Below, one piece after another: positions 8,801-18,100 of a stretch of DNA of 33,307 nucleotides. Location of the stretch: NCBI RefSeq assembly GCF_000485595.1, contig NW_014577271.1:249103-282409 (forward strand). The letters are read 5' to 3'. Numbering within the stretch: position 1 is the stretch's first letter; every line of letters begins with the position of its first letter. A program made the position numbers and the translations under genes. Source of the stretch: Priapulus caudatus. Its lineage: Eukaryota > Priapulida > Priapulimorpha > Priapulimorphida > Priapulidae. The notes beneath the pieces are model-generated. The model worked only from the letters and a program-made list of their open reading frames with translations, did no database searches and was not told where the DNA came from.

Positions 8801-11297
8801 ATTTTGCATTCACTCTTTGAACTGAACATTGTTGCGTGGTTGGTATTAGACATGCACTGCTTTGAACCTGCATCTGTTCCTGGTGACTGGTTTCGAACCA
8901 TGCACAGCAGTGCCTACATTACGTTTGCTTTGCACTACTTCATGTAGCTTAAAGTGGAGTGTTAGAAGATTAGATCTAGCTTGCATGGGTACGGATCCTG
9001 ACTTGCATACTCTTCGCTATTTGCCAGCATCTCTCTGCATTTTATCCTTTGCTCTTTTGTCACTGAGCATGAGTTTTCACGAATACCTTCTTCAGAGCAA
9101 GTTTGAATCCTGGGTATTTCAGCCCTTACCTTTCTGTTAAAGTGATCTTCTGCAGGTGACAATTTTGTTGAAGAGTATGGGTAGCTCTGTACTGCCTAAG
9201 GAATTTCCCTATCTCATACTCCCATGGGTTTCTTTTCAGACTCTGAGGTGTGAAGATTCTTCTTTAGCATCCTCATGAAGCATTCTGCCTAGCCATTGAC
9301 CTCAGGCCACTCTGGTGTCACCTCACTGTCTTGGAATCTGAGATAACTAGCAAAGTAACAAAAATCACTATCATTGAAAGGAGGAGCATCCCCTGTTTTC
9401 AGCACTTGAGAAGTACCATGCGGGGCAAATATGTTGTCGAACTAAGGAATTGTTGACCTGGCTGATGTGCTGTGGGTGACTTCTATAGCTGAATATCAAC
9501 TACTCACTAACGGAAATGTAGTGGACCACAAAAATCGGCAGACATGAGTTTACGGTTGCTTATGGCATTTGCTCTCTTCAATGGTTCTCTTGTATTTCTT
9601 TCTGGTGCTTACAAGTTACATGTCAAGGGAGACAATGTTTAACCTCTGCTTCGACCATTTTGTCTATCCCTGAAAACAATACTTTGCTTTTTGGCAAGAT
9701 TTTTGTTTTGACTACTCCTCAGTGGCTAATGTGAGCAAGTTTTGCTACTTGGCTTTGCAATGCACTAGACATAACAATCCTGTTATCTCTGAGCAAGATT
9801 TCATTCGATATCATGCATTTCTATGCTGACATTCACGAATGACCTTGCTTCTTCACGCTTACCTAAAAGTACATGTGGGCCCATGACAGCATGAGGGTCA
9901 TACTCCTGTCACGTCTTGTCATTACATTCTTTTCCTGTGCTGGTGTGATTGGCAGTGGATGGCATGACATGTACATTTGACTTTCTCTGAGCATAATTGA
10001 CTGCAAGCAATTAATCCTAAAGGCCGACAAGCCATCTTTCAATTCAGGGTGGGGACTTAAAATGTGGGAGTCAACTGGATTTGGTACTCTTGTGCCACAG
10101 TAACAATATTACTGTAAGTATGGCATGATCTCCACATAGAAAAACGATCAGCAGTAGCAGTATTGTTTATGGAGCATAGGGTGTGTGAATAGGCCTGGGA
10201 CTTGGTAGGCACGTATGCAGAAATTGATTTTGTAAGGTCATTCAGCAGTTAGTAATCAGTACGACTTTGCAGTAATGTTGATGGGGAGCAATGCGCATGG
10301 CCCAGTCAACTTTTGTCCCCAGGCACAGGCATTGCTTCCAATACCAATCTGATCCAGGCTGCCAAGCACCCGATTTTTACAACCTGATCAGACCCTAGTT
10401 TCTACATGTAAACGAGTGCTCTGAATTAGAGTCACAAATGAAAGTAGAATGTAACAATAAAATGTATCTTTACTTTAGGCACACAAAGAGTTCACAGTAG
10501 TATTTGCATGGTTAACAGTATAGTTTGTATATTTATTGTAACACAAATTCTTGAAGTTGAGTCTACAGGTGTTTTGGGGGTTCTTTGTACTTTTATGTTC
10601 ACGTGTACTTACTGTAGAATCGAAATGAATATGTTCCGATTGTTAACTATAAACAATATCCACAACATATTTGACTCTGTTCTGAATACTGGCATTATAC
10701 TGCATCATCACCATTAAAGACCTGTCACTTCTATATACACGAAGAAAACGAAATACATGATTTGGCTAGAGAAAATTTGAATTGGCTAAAAAAAATCCAC
10801 ACAATCATTGTGTGGACCTAAAAACTACAATCCAACCAAAGTACAACACTGAGCATATAGACGGATGTGGAGGTGGGATAGTTTTGTGTTGTAGTTTTGT
10901 GTTGTAGATCGCTAGCTTTAGAACTATATTATATAGAAGCCCCATCATTTTGCGTTCTGTAAGCCGTTCCTGGTGGGAACAGAGGGCGCAGTTTTGTTGC
11001 CCATATTCAACATATTTTGTGCTATAGGCAGTATACCCTACTAGCCGAGTGTGGCAGAGCAAAGGGCTATATAGATCACGTGCCCGATGTTATAACAAAT
11101 ATATATTATGTTATATATACATATAATAAAGTTATAATTGATATCTACCCCGGATTAGTTTAGCACACTACGACAACCATATACGGCGATACCAAACTTA
11201 GCTAACTAGCACAAGTCACAACTATTTTACCTGAGTCTATCAAGCCCTTCGTTATAGCCTGCGCTACTTTCCCAGCTCCTATAAATCCTATTCGCAT
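2726..11297 (-). CDS. PYCR: Pyrroline-5-carboxylate reductase, N-terminal half (4 exons; 3' part not in window)
   Basis: The enzyme reduces L-1-pyrroline-5-carboxylate to proline with NAD(P)H, the last step of proline synthesis. Exons 11297-11231, 5083-5013, 4681-4502 and 2867-2726 join in frame into 153 complete codons. Visible motifs are the Rossmann nucleotide-binding start 'GFIGAGKVAQAI' at residues 4-15, 'ENIIASSPKQD' in exon 2, 'SDVVVVCTKPNVV' and 'LIISVALGVT' in exon 3, and the family hallmark 'RVMPNTPALV' in exon 4. The ATG is supported by an in-frame TAG eight codons upstream and an A at -3. There is no N-terminal extension, so no mitochondrial presequence is visible. Animal family members are about 270-320 residues. 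The helical dimerisation half (normally with a GLSGSGPA-like motif) was not found at 1-2725 on either strand. It shares a promoter region with DDX20. Identity is very secure; gene completeness cannot be judged. Confidence 0.93.
3035..3388. mobile_element. MITE with perfect 13-bp TIRs and 6-bp TSD
   Basis: The terminal inverted repeats CAGGGCTGCCAAC (3035-3047) and GTTGGCAGCCCTG (3376-3388) match perfectly. They are flanked by the direct duplication CTACAT at 3029-3034 and 3389-3394. The interior repeats GCGTGAGAT-type words many times and carries a CCCCCTCCCAC block. There is no transposase, so it is non-autonomous. It sits in PYCR intron 3. The 6-bp duplication does not settle the superfamily. 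Confidence 0.85.
3395..4501. other. PYCR intron 3, remainder
   Basis: No gene or clear repeat seen. A 77-codon minus-strand frame at 4434-4201 has no recognisable domain and is treated as chance. Confidence 0.5.
4502..4681 (-). CDS. PYCR: PYCR exon 3
   Basis: Exactly 60 codons, phase 0 at both ends. The acceptor is TTACAG and the donor AAG|GTGAGC. The exon contains 'ESDVVVVCTKPNVV', matching the conserved SDVLFLAVKP segment, and 'HLIISVALGVTTKTMEK', matching IVVSCAAGVT-type sequence. It is the core of the NAD(P)-binding domain. Confidence 0.93.
5013..5083 (-). CDS. PYCR: PYCR exon 2
   Basis: These 71 bases complete a Gly codon with exon 1 and then encode ITAAENIIASSPKQD and on to TQIS. The 'ASSP' matches the end of the second Rossmann strand in PYCR proteins. 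The acceptor is CCTTAG and the donor TCG|GTAAGT; the exon ends in phase 0. Confidence 0.9.
5084..6829. other. PYCR intron 1, 3' part
   Basis: AT-rich intronic sequence with only short chance frames. Nothing recognised. Confidence 0.5.
6830..6904. repeat. Perfect 23-bp inverted repeat with 29-nt loop
   Basis: The arms 6830-6852 (ATCAGGAGTAGATAATAG onward) and 6882-6904 are exact reverse complements. The loop is CTAT/CTAC-rich. The RNA of either strand would form a stable hairpin. It may be a small foldback element or a hairpin RNA; there is no direct evidence of function. Confidence 0.75.
7370..7850 (-). repeat. Dispersed 'TTTTAGCTCA' repeat, minus orientation
   Basis: Read on the minus strand it starts TTTTAGCTCAGCTGACG at 7850, continues through tandem GTCCGTCC words near 7787-7801, and carries TTTGACC-type words. 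It has an internal duplication: 7556-7612 and 7708-7763 share the words AATATTAAGAGCGTAGGTCG / AATATCAAGACCGTACGTCG. A diverged copy in the opposite orientation lies at 17959-18210. The boundary at 7370 is approximate. Confidence 0.5.
8433..8785 (+). mobile_element. 'GTGCGAAATTAA' element, copy 1
   Basis: The ends are CAGGGTGCGAAATTAAC and, reversed, CAGGAGTAGAAATTAAC, imperfect terminal inverted repeats. The interior repeats GGAGTCCG/CGGACTCC. No transposase and no target duplication were found. The CAGGG-type ends are compatible with a hAT-like non-autonomous element, but this is a guess. Two further copies lie in DDX20 intron 1. Confidence 0.6.
8851..10330 (-). pseudogene. Decayed Ty3/Gypsy-like pol fragment (integrase region)
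   Basis: With stops and frameshifts ignored, the minus strand shows a Gypsy integrase in order. A zinc-finger region lies near 9795-9600 ('LLRDNRIV', 'GVVKTKILPKSKV', 'GIDKMVEAEVKHC'). The catalytic core end lies near 9475-9250 ('EVTHSTSA', 'FDNIFAPHGT', 'TPEWPEVNG', 'FMRMLKKNL'). A C-terminal part lies near 9165-8851 ('SPAEDHFNRKVRAEIP', then 'GSKPVTRNRCRFKAVHV' and a stop). Several in-frame stops and at least one frameshift are visible. Sequence above 9800 is weaker. No LTRs were seen. The remnant is dead and sits in PYCR intron 1. Confidence 0.8.
10331..11230. other. PYCR intron 1, promoter-proximal part
   Basis: No exon seen. It holds a small perfect hairpin at about 10797-10815 (CCACACAATCATTGTGTGG), a local duplication of GTTTTGTGTTGTAG at about 10880-10907, and an AT-rich run at 11098-11140. 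Confidence 0.5.
11231..11297 (-). CDS. PYCR: PYCR exon 1
   Basis: The exon has 22 codons plus one base, starting MRIGFIGAGKVAQ, the beta-alpha-beta dinucleotide-binding fingerprint (GxGxxA). The donor is a canonical GT (TCAG|GTAAAA), giving a phase 1 junction. The intron that follows, 11230-5084, is 6147 bp and filled with repeats. Confidence 0.92.
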
Positions 11298-11921
11298 TTT
11301 GCTTTGAATTTTCAACTTCTACGCTATTTTCACCGAAGCATTTACCGGCGAGGATAACTAAACAACCAAGGGAACAAAATTGGTTCCTAGATGCGTCCAC
11401 ACTCTCAGAACTCGGAAGACACCGCACAACACGCAACGTTGTACATTTGCATCGTTAAAAAACAATCTCGACTGTAGCGCCCTTACGATACTAAGGTTAG
11501 AAATAATTTCTCATTGGTAGCCCATTCTACGCTAAAGATTTATGCAAATCAACAGGAGTTATTTTGGAGAGTTCCAATCCCCGTGCCTAATTTTATTACA
11601 TTGCGAAACAAATTATAGTTCTTTATTGTTAAATTATGATACTGCATTTGTATATATATATATTGAGAATGAGAGTACGATATTAATTTATCTGTTTACC
11701 AACATAGACTGGGAACGGTTTCTACATTTGGTTGGTACGGATATAGTTTGTTTAATCTAGGGTACCAGTCTACATATCAATATGGTCGTCAGGCATGCGT
11801 ATGGTTGCCGTTAAACCGATTTTGCAAAATAAGTGCTACAGAAGTTCATTTTACGTAACTAAGGCTGAAGCTTGTAGAAAAATATAGTGTTTATCATAAC
11901 TTTGTTGTAGTGACGGTGTTA
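11298..11921. promoter_or_regulatory. Head-to-head intergenic region, likely bidirectional promoter of PYCR and DDX20
   Basis: Two housekeeping genes start in opposite directions 624 bp apart, with no other coding sequence between them. An inverted CCAAT box (ATTGG) lies at 11513-11517. Short AT-rich stretches (for example 11651-11664) are present but I see no well-placed TATA box. The region should hold both 5' UTRs. That it drives both genes is inferred from layout; transcription starts cannot be read from the sequence. Confidence 0.6.
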
Positions 11922-12129
11922 ATGCTTCGAAGCTATCCAATGGATACTAAAGTAATTGCGCATAACATTGGAAAGAAAGTTCGTACGAACGACATACACA
12001 TTACCGAACATGTCGATTTCGCTGGACTTCTACTATCTGGTTCTGTACAGAATGGACTGAGAACTGCTGGGTTCAAAAGACCTTCACCTATACAACTAAA
12101 GGCTATACCATTAGGCCGTTGTGGTCTAG
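11922..12129 (+). CDS. DDX20: DDX20 exon 1 (Q motif)
   Basis: The exon has 69 codons plus one base. It carries '[20 protein letters not shown]', '[18 protein letters not shown]' and the adenine-sensing Q motif. The N-terminus before it is about 30 residues, shorter than in human. The donor is CTAG|GTAATC. The 7168-bp intron that follows contains the assembly gap. Confidence 0.93.
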
Positions 12130-15100
12130 GTAATCATTGTTCTTGATAGGTAGAATAGCTATATTAGCATAGTTCATTCGTTGTTGTATGGTCACGGCGA
12201 CGTCACGGTTTTAGGTCCTAGTCTAGAACTAGAAGACAATGTTGAATGTCAATCCCACATGTCTACACAATACACAATACACAATACACAATGTATATAT
12301 TACAAATAAGATGGCAGGGTGCGAAATTAACGGGAGTCAAATACTTCCTGATTTACTGTCGGACTCCTTGATTTGACATGCAGGGCCAGGAGTCCGTGTG
12401 ACTCCCTGAAAATTCTGCTATATACTAACTACCTAGTTTATTCCGGAGCATGGCCTCACGGAATTACCGTATTTTTTCAGCTAATGTCCAAAGAAAATTT
12501 TGGCACACGTGCAACCGCATGAATGTTAAAAATAAGCAGATGCATTATTGTTAATATCTTTAATTTTGTAAAGCCTCATACGTTGTCATTGCCATGGGCC
12601 TAAAAGACTGAGTAGCTTATATTGGCAAGCTTGCGAAGGAAGCACATAACATACACTACAGACTACACTATCTCAGAGGTAAAATACACTTATTAACGTG
12701 CCACACGAGGAACTATCCAAAACCGGAACTCCCTACCCTCACAAAAGAGGGAGAGTCCGCCACAGTCTAGTTCAACTAATAAAATATTAACATAATGCAA
12801 TCTGAATTATTTTTAACATTCATCTGTCGGAGCGTTGCAGCGTGTGCCCAAGACATTTTTCTTGTGAACCATCGTAGACTGAGAGAAAATACGGTAATAT
12901 GGTTAGGCCGTGAGGCCGGGAGAGTCTCTTGGAATACCAACCAGTAGGTTATATATAATCGCAGAAGTGCAGAGCTCAGCACGGCGACCTGCCAATGCCC
13001 TGCATGGTCAAATCCAACGCGAAGTAACGACAGTAAATCCAGGGCAGCTATTGAATGACTCGCCGTTTAATTTCGCCAGCCCTGCCATCATTATTGTAAT
13101 GATATACAGTTAGTGTGTATGTTGATTGTACTGATGTATGGACATGTGGGGATGAGCCGATTGCAACATGAGTCATTGCGTAGAGCTAGGACGCTCTTAC
13201 AGCCCGAAAGAAGTGACTGTAATTACGCGACTACGGATTGTCGCGGCCGTGTGGCCAGATTCAATATGAGCTATGTGACTGCAACGGCGGCGCAGGCTTT
13301 CAGGATTGAAAGTACAGAGGATCTACTAATGACTCCCCTAGGACATCCATAGGACTTTTCATCGCTCCTACTGAATCAGCACCCTTAAGAGGCATGATGG
13401 TAGAGCTCGCACTAAAAAATCACACCCTTATGAAGAGCTTCCACTAAAAATCACACCTTTAAAGGGATGAATGAGAGCTCCTGAGGCTCTCCATTCATGC
13501 TCTTGGGGTGTGATGATGGAATTCCATTACCAATCCTTCAGTCTAAGAGTGAAATCCAAAAACGAAATTGGATGTCCCTGTCAAATTAAAAATCTTACTG
13601 ATTATCATTCACTTCACCGTCAGGGATACTTTTTCTTTTTCATCCAACAACCCAACACAGCACCGCAGAGTAATAAAAGAGTTGATCCGATAAAAAATAA
13701 AACTTGTTTTATTTATTCTGATTTGCACGTTAGAGATTTCTAATCCATCTAGCCTGCATATTTCAGCACCAAAATATTCACTCCATACTAGCATCCTCGA
13801 AGCAACATAACTACCAAATGACTGTACGTAGTAAGCACACGTAGAGCCGGGCCCGGGTCTGCAGATCCACTACACTGATTTTTCGACCGCGCTAGAAACC
13901 ACTTTCTCGTCCACGTTTATGGTAGAAACGAGCCAAGGTAACTTGTGCTACCAGGTAAGTACCCTGTATTTGGACCTGAATGCTGAGTTGATGTGAGCTG
14001 GACGGTTTGGATTTTTATAGTACTAATAGATATTAAACCAGAGGGTAGGCTATACTCGAGACCTGTACCTCCCATGTTCAGTTACTGTACAAACGGAGCG
14101 GAAGAGACGGTGCGGAAAACTCCCTCCAGACCTGGCGCACACCCACAAAATTGGTCGTTGCTAACCTTTTTGATAGCCCCACCTACATTGAGAACTGGTA
14201 GGAGCCGCTATTCCAACTAATAGACATACTTTTGGTGCTGCAAGTTTCAAACGCGACTTCTATGAGGGCGCGATAATTCGTCGCGCACCATGCACAATTT
14301 CGGCTTGTGCGCGTGTGATGCGCGGACGCAACCACGACTCTGCGCCCCTTAAAAATGAAAGCCTGCCGGCCCGCTGGTGCCCGAGCTTCAAATGCTATAC
14401 CGCTCACGGCGACCAGTCTAGTGATAAGCCATTACAATATGCTATATCCGCACGCGGCTGTATGCCGACTCAATATGGCTACGGAATGAGGATCGAACAG
14501 GGAAAGGCGAGAAGTCTGGATGGAGAAGGAGAAGGTGACGAAGGAGGAAGTGGAGAGAAGCGGTGGAAGGCAGGGGAGTTGGGAGGAAGGAAGGAAGGGG
14601 AGAAGAGATGTGGTGGAGATAGAGGGAGAAGTGGGAGAAGAGGAGGAGAATAGAAGAAGGTGTGGAGGAGGGGGAGTAAGAAAGTGAGAAGGCAGGAGGG
14701 GAGAAGCTGGTGGAGAAAGAGAAAAGAGAGAAAGAGGGGGAGAAGGAGGCTGGTTGAGAGAAGCAGGGAGAAGAGAGAACGGTGGAGAAAGAGGAGGGAG
14801 AAGGGAAGAAGTTGGGGCGAAGAGGCGGGGAGCGTGGAGAGGAGAGGGAGATGAAGAAGTGCGTGGAGGAGGGGAGAAGGGAGAAGTGGTGAGCTACACC
14901 GGCGCAGCAAGGGGAGAAGTGCTGAGGAGGGAGAAAACTGTGGAGAAAGGAAGAGAAAAGGGAGGCTGGTGGAGGAGGATGAGAAAGGGAGCGAAGGGAT
15001 AAGAAGGTGAGAAGGCTATCTGGTGATGGAGGTGGGAGAAAGAGAAGGTGGGGGAGGGGGGGGAAAGCTTGTGATAAGGAGGAAGGAGAAGGGAGAAGGT

Positions 15101-18100
15101 GGTGGAGAAGGAGGAGGGGAGACTGGTGAGAAAAGGAGGGGAGAAGAGAAGGGTTGAGAAGGAGGAGGAGAGATAGCTGTGGAGAAGGAGAGAGAAGAAG
15201 AAGGTGTGGAAAGGAGGAGGAGAATCTGTGGGAAGGAGGAGGGGGAGAAGGAGGTGTTGGAGAAGGAGGAGGAGATGCTGGTGGAGAGATGGAAAGAGAG
15301 AAGGCGGTGGAAGGAGAAGCTGGGAGAAGGAAGAGGGGGAGAATAGGGAGAAGTTGGTGAGGAGGAGAAACTGGTAGGGAAGGAGGAAGGAACAGCTGTA
15401 AGAAGGAGGCAAAAGGAGCCGGGAGAAGGGAGCTAATGAGGAGGTGAAAGGGAGAAGCTGGTGGAAGGAGCAGGGGAGAAGGAGAAGGTGGTGGAAGAAG
15501 GGAGGGAGAAGCTGTGGAGAAGGAGGGGAGAAGGGAGAAGTGGTGGAGAGGGAGAGAACGTGAGAAGAGTAGAAGAGAGAGGGCGAGAATGGACTGGCTG
15601 GAGAGGGGAAAGAGAGATAGGGGATAAGGAGTGGGAGAAGGAGCTGGTGAGGCGGGAAAGAAAGAAAGGTGTGGAGAGGAGAAGCTGTGAAGGAAGGAGA
15701 GGGGAGAAGGAGAAGTGGTGAGAAGGAGGAGGGAGAAGCTGGTGGAAAGGAGAAGGGGAGAAGGGAGAACTGGTGGAAAGGAAAGGAAGGAAAGAGAGAG
15801 GTGGTGAGAAGGAGGATGAAAGCTGTGGAGGAGGAGGGGCGAACTGTGAGAAGAGGGCAGAGAAGGGAGCTGGTGAGGAAGGGGAGAAAGGGAGAAGCTG
15901 GTGGAGAAGAGAGGAGAAGCTGATCGTAGCTTCTCCTCTCCACTCAGCTTTCCTCTCCCCTCCCGCTCCCTTCTCTACGCAGCTTCTGCCCCTTCCTCCT
16001 CTCCACCAGCTCTCCCTTCTCTCCCCTTCCCCTTCCACAGACTCCCTTCTCTACCCTTCCTCCTTCTCTCACGCCAGCTTCTCCCCGCTCGACCTTCTCC
16101 ACCAGCTTCTCCCCTCCTCCTTCTCTACACAAGCCTTCTTCCTCTCCTCTTCCTCTCTCCAACCAACCTTTTCCCCCTCTCCAACCTTCTCCGCCTCCTC
16201 CGTCCACCAGCTCTCCTTTCCCCCTCCTCCTCCCAGCAGCTCCCTTCTCCCTTCTCTTCTCGTCACCACCCTTCTCCCTTCTCCCCTTCATCGCTTCTCC
16301 ACGCAGCTTCTCCCTTCTTCCCTTCCTCATTCATCACAACCACAGACAGGAGATAAGGCGAAGTGAGAAGACTTCTCNNNNNNNNNNNNNNNNNNNNNNN
16401 NNAAGATTTTACGCTAAGAATGATTTTGCGTACGCAGCTGATGAATCTGACCCCCAGGACCCCAATGGAAGGATCATAAGCCAGTAATCGTTGATGCGGA
16501 GACGAGCAAGGAATCTGCAGCAGGTCGCGCCCCAGTCAAAATTTTAGTGCGCCAGCCTATGTCACTAGTGTCCCAATTTGCCTTCCGGTAAGTATATATC
16601 CAATCTGTTTATATCACTCAGGCTCCCAAGCCAGCCTCTGACGATATGCTGACTTAAACACTACGCTGCACGCAAGACTCCTTAGTGTGTCAGGTCATTC
16701 TCTTAATAAATCGAGTCCTACTGATATTGTCTTGAAAACTAGCAAAAATAATGAAATGAGCATAAGATATGGCTTATATACTATTAAAATAGATCTAGAC
16801 GTGTAAGATACCAACCCGAAGAAATTTGTCGAAGCTAGACACTAGTTAGTAGGTTGGCCAGGTTAACTAGCATATGTTTGACGTAGAACATGTGGGACGT
16901 TGCGCTAGACCAGCGAGTAAATTACTTCAACTTCATAGCCTTCAGAATTCGTCTACTGTACCACTAGAGTAGGTTATTGGACTAGCGCCTATTTTCTGTG
17001 ACGTTGCGAAAACGAGCATATGTATCATACACATTACAGAGTTCAACGTAGTACCTCACTAGGCATACAGGTGCGAAAGCTGAAAAAATCAGTAATGTAT
17101 CTTTTCCGAAAGCACTAGCGTTAAGCTAATTAAATACCACACACGGGATTCATACTCACCAACCATATCACTTTTACACTCCATGTTATTAAGAGAGGAT
17201 AAACTGGTCCGCCCGAGCACTCTGAGTGTTCAATAGTTTACCGTCCACCGCCCACATGCCGTCAGAGCCATCGCCGAAAATATTCATTATTTCAAAAGTA
17301 TTTCATTATTTTCATTTTTAAATCATTAAAACCCATGCAAGTTGTCCATTCAGAGCGATTAAAACATACATTACCAATACAAAAATGCTATAGGGCCTAT
17401 TTATATCCTTCATTGGGGTCCTGATCCCCTTCTGGCTCTTTGAGACCTTGGGTTTGGTTTTGGTTTAGGGCGCAAAAGCATGCTGACGTATCCTGAGTAC
17501 ATCGACTTACAGCCCGATCCCGAAACACGTGCCAGGCTACAGTTGGAAATGGTTATAATATTACACACATGTATGCGGATGTCGCATGAACAATGGGTTA
17601 ACTACAAATATTAAAAATGAATAATGAAAAATGAAAAATGAAAAAAAGCCTCCTCACTTTTCAAAATATCTCGGACGGTAAACTCATACCTCAATTCTCA
17701 TGGCCTTATGTAAATACGTCTTACTTTTAGTAATGTCTTGGTAATATAGTATACAGTACAGTCATATGTGGCTATTGTAATTGGGTGTGCGCAGACATGT
17801 AGCCTAGTCGGCCATACATTCTGACCAGATTTTTCGCCTAACACGATTCATATTGGTTGTTTTCAATTCTTACCATGCATCAGGCAGATTGTCAATGGTA
17901 TTTTGGTCTTTGGCACTATACAGTGTAACTGTAGCATAACACAAGTGGATGACTTGATTTTTAGCTCACCTTGACATCGTCAAGATGAGCTATTGCCATG
18001 GGTCGTTGTCCGTTGTACATCCGTCCGTCCTTCCGTAAACATTTGGCTACGGTCAACGATAACTCAGGAACAGTTTGACCCACATGTTTGAAATTGGGTA

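Noticed and set aside
11227-11436. 69-codon minus-strand ORF over PYCR exon 1
   Set aside because: It is a different frame from the PYCR protein; the real start at 11297 has an in-frame stop just upstream and the family fingerprint.
13113-13352. Possible reverse-transcriptase remnant (frame with [10 protein letters not shown])
   Set aside because: The only resemblance is a short YGHV-type word; no further RT motifs follow in any frame.
14479-16366. Several long ORFs (up to 349 codons) on both strands
   Set aside because: They are composed only of Ser/Pro/Leu/Phe or Arg/Glu/Gly/Lys repeats because the DNA is a purine/pyrimidine minisatellite; all frames stay open for lack of stop codons.
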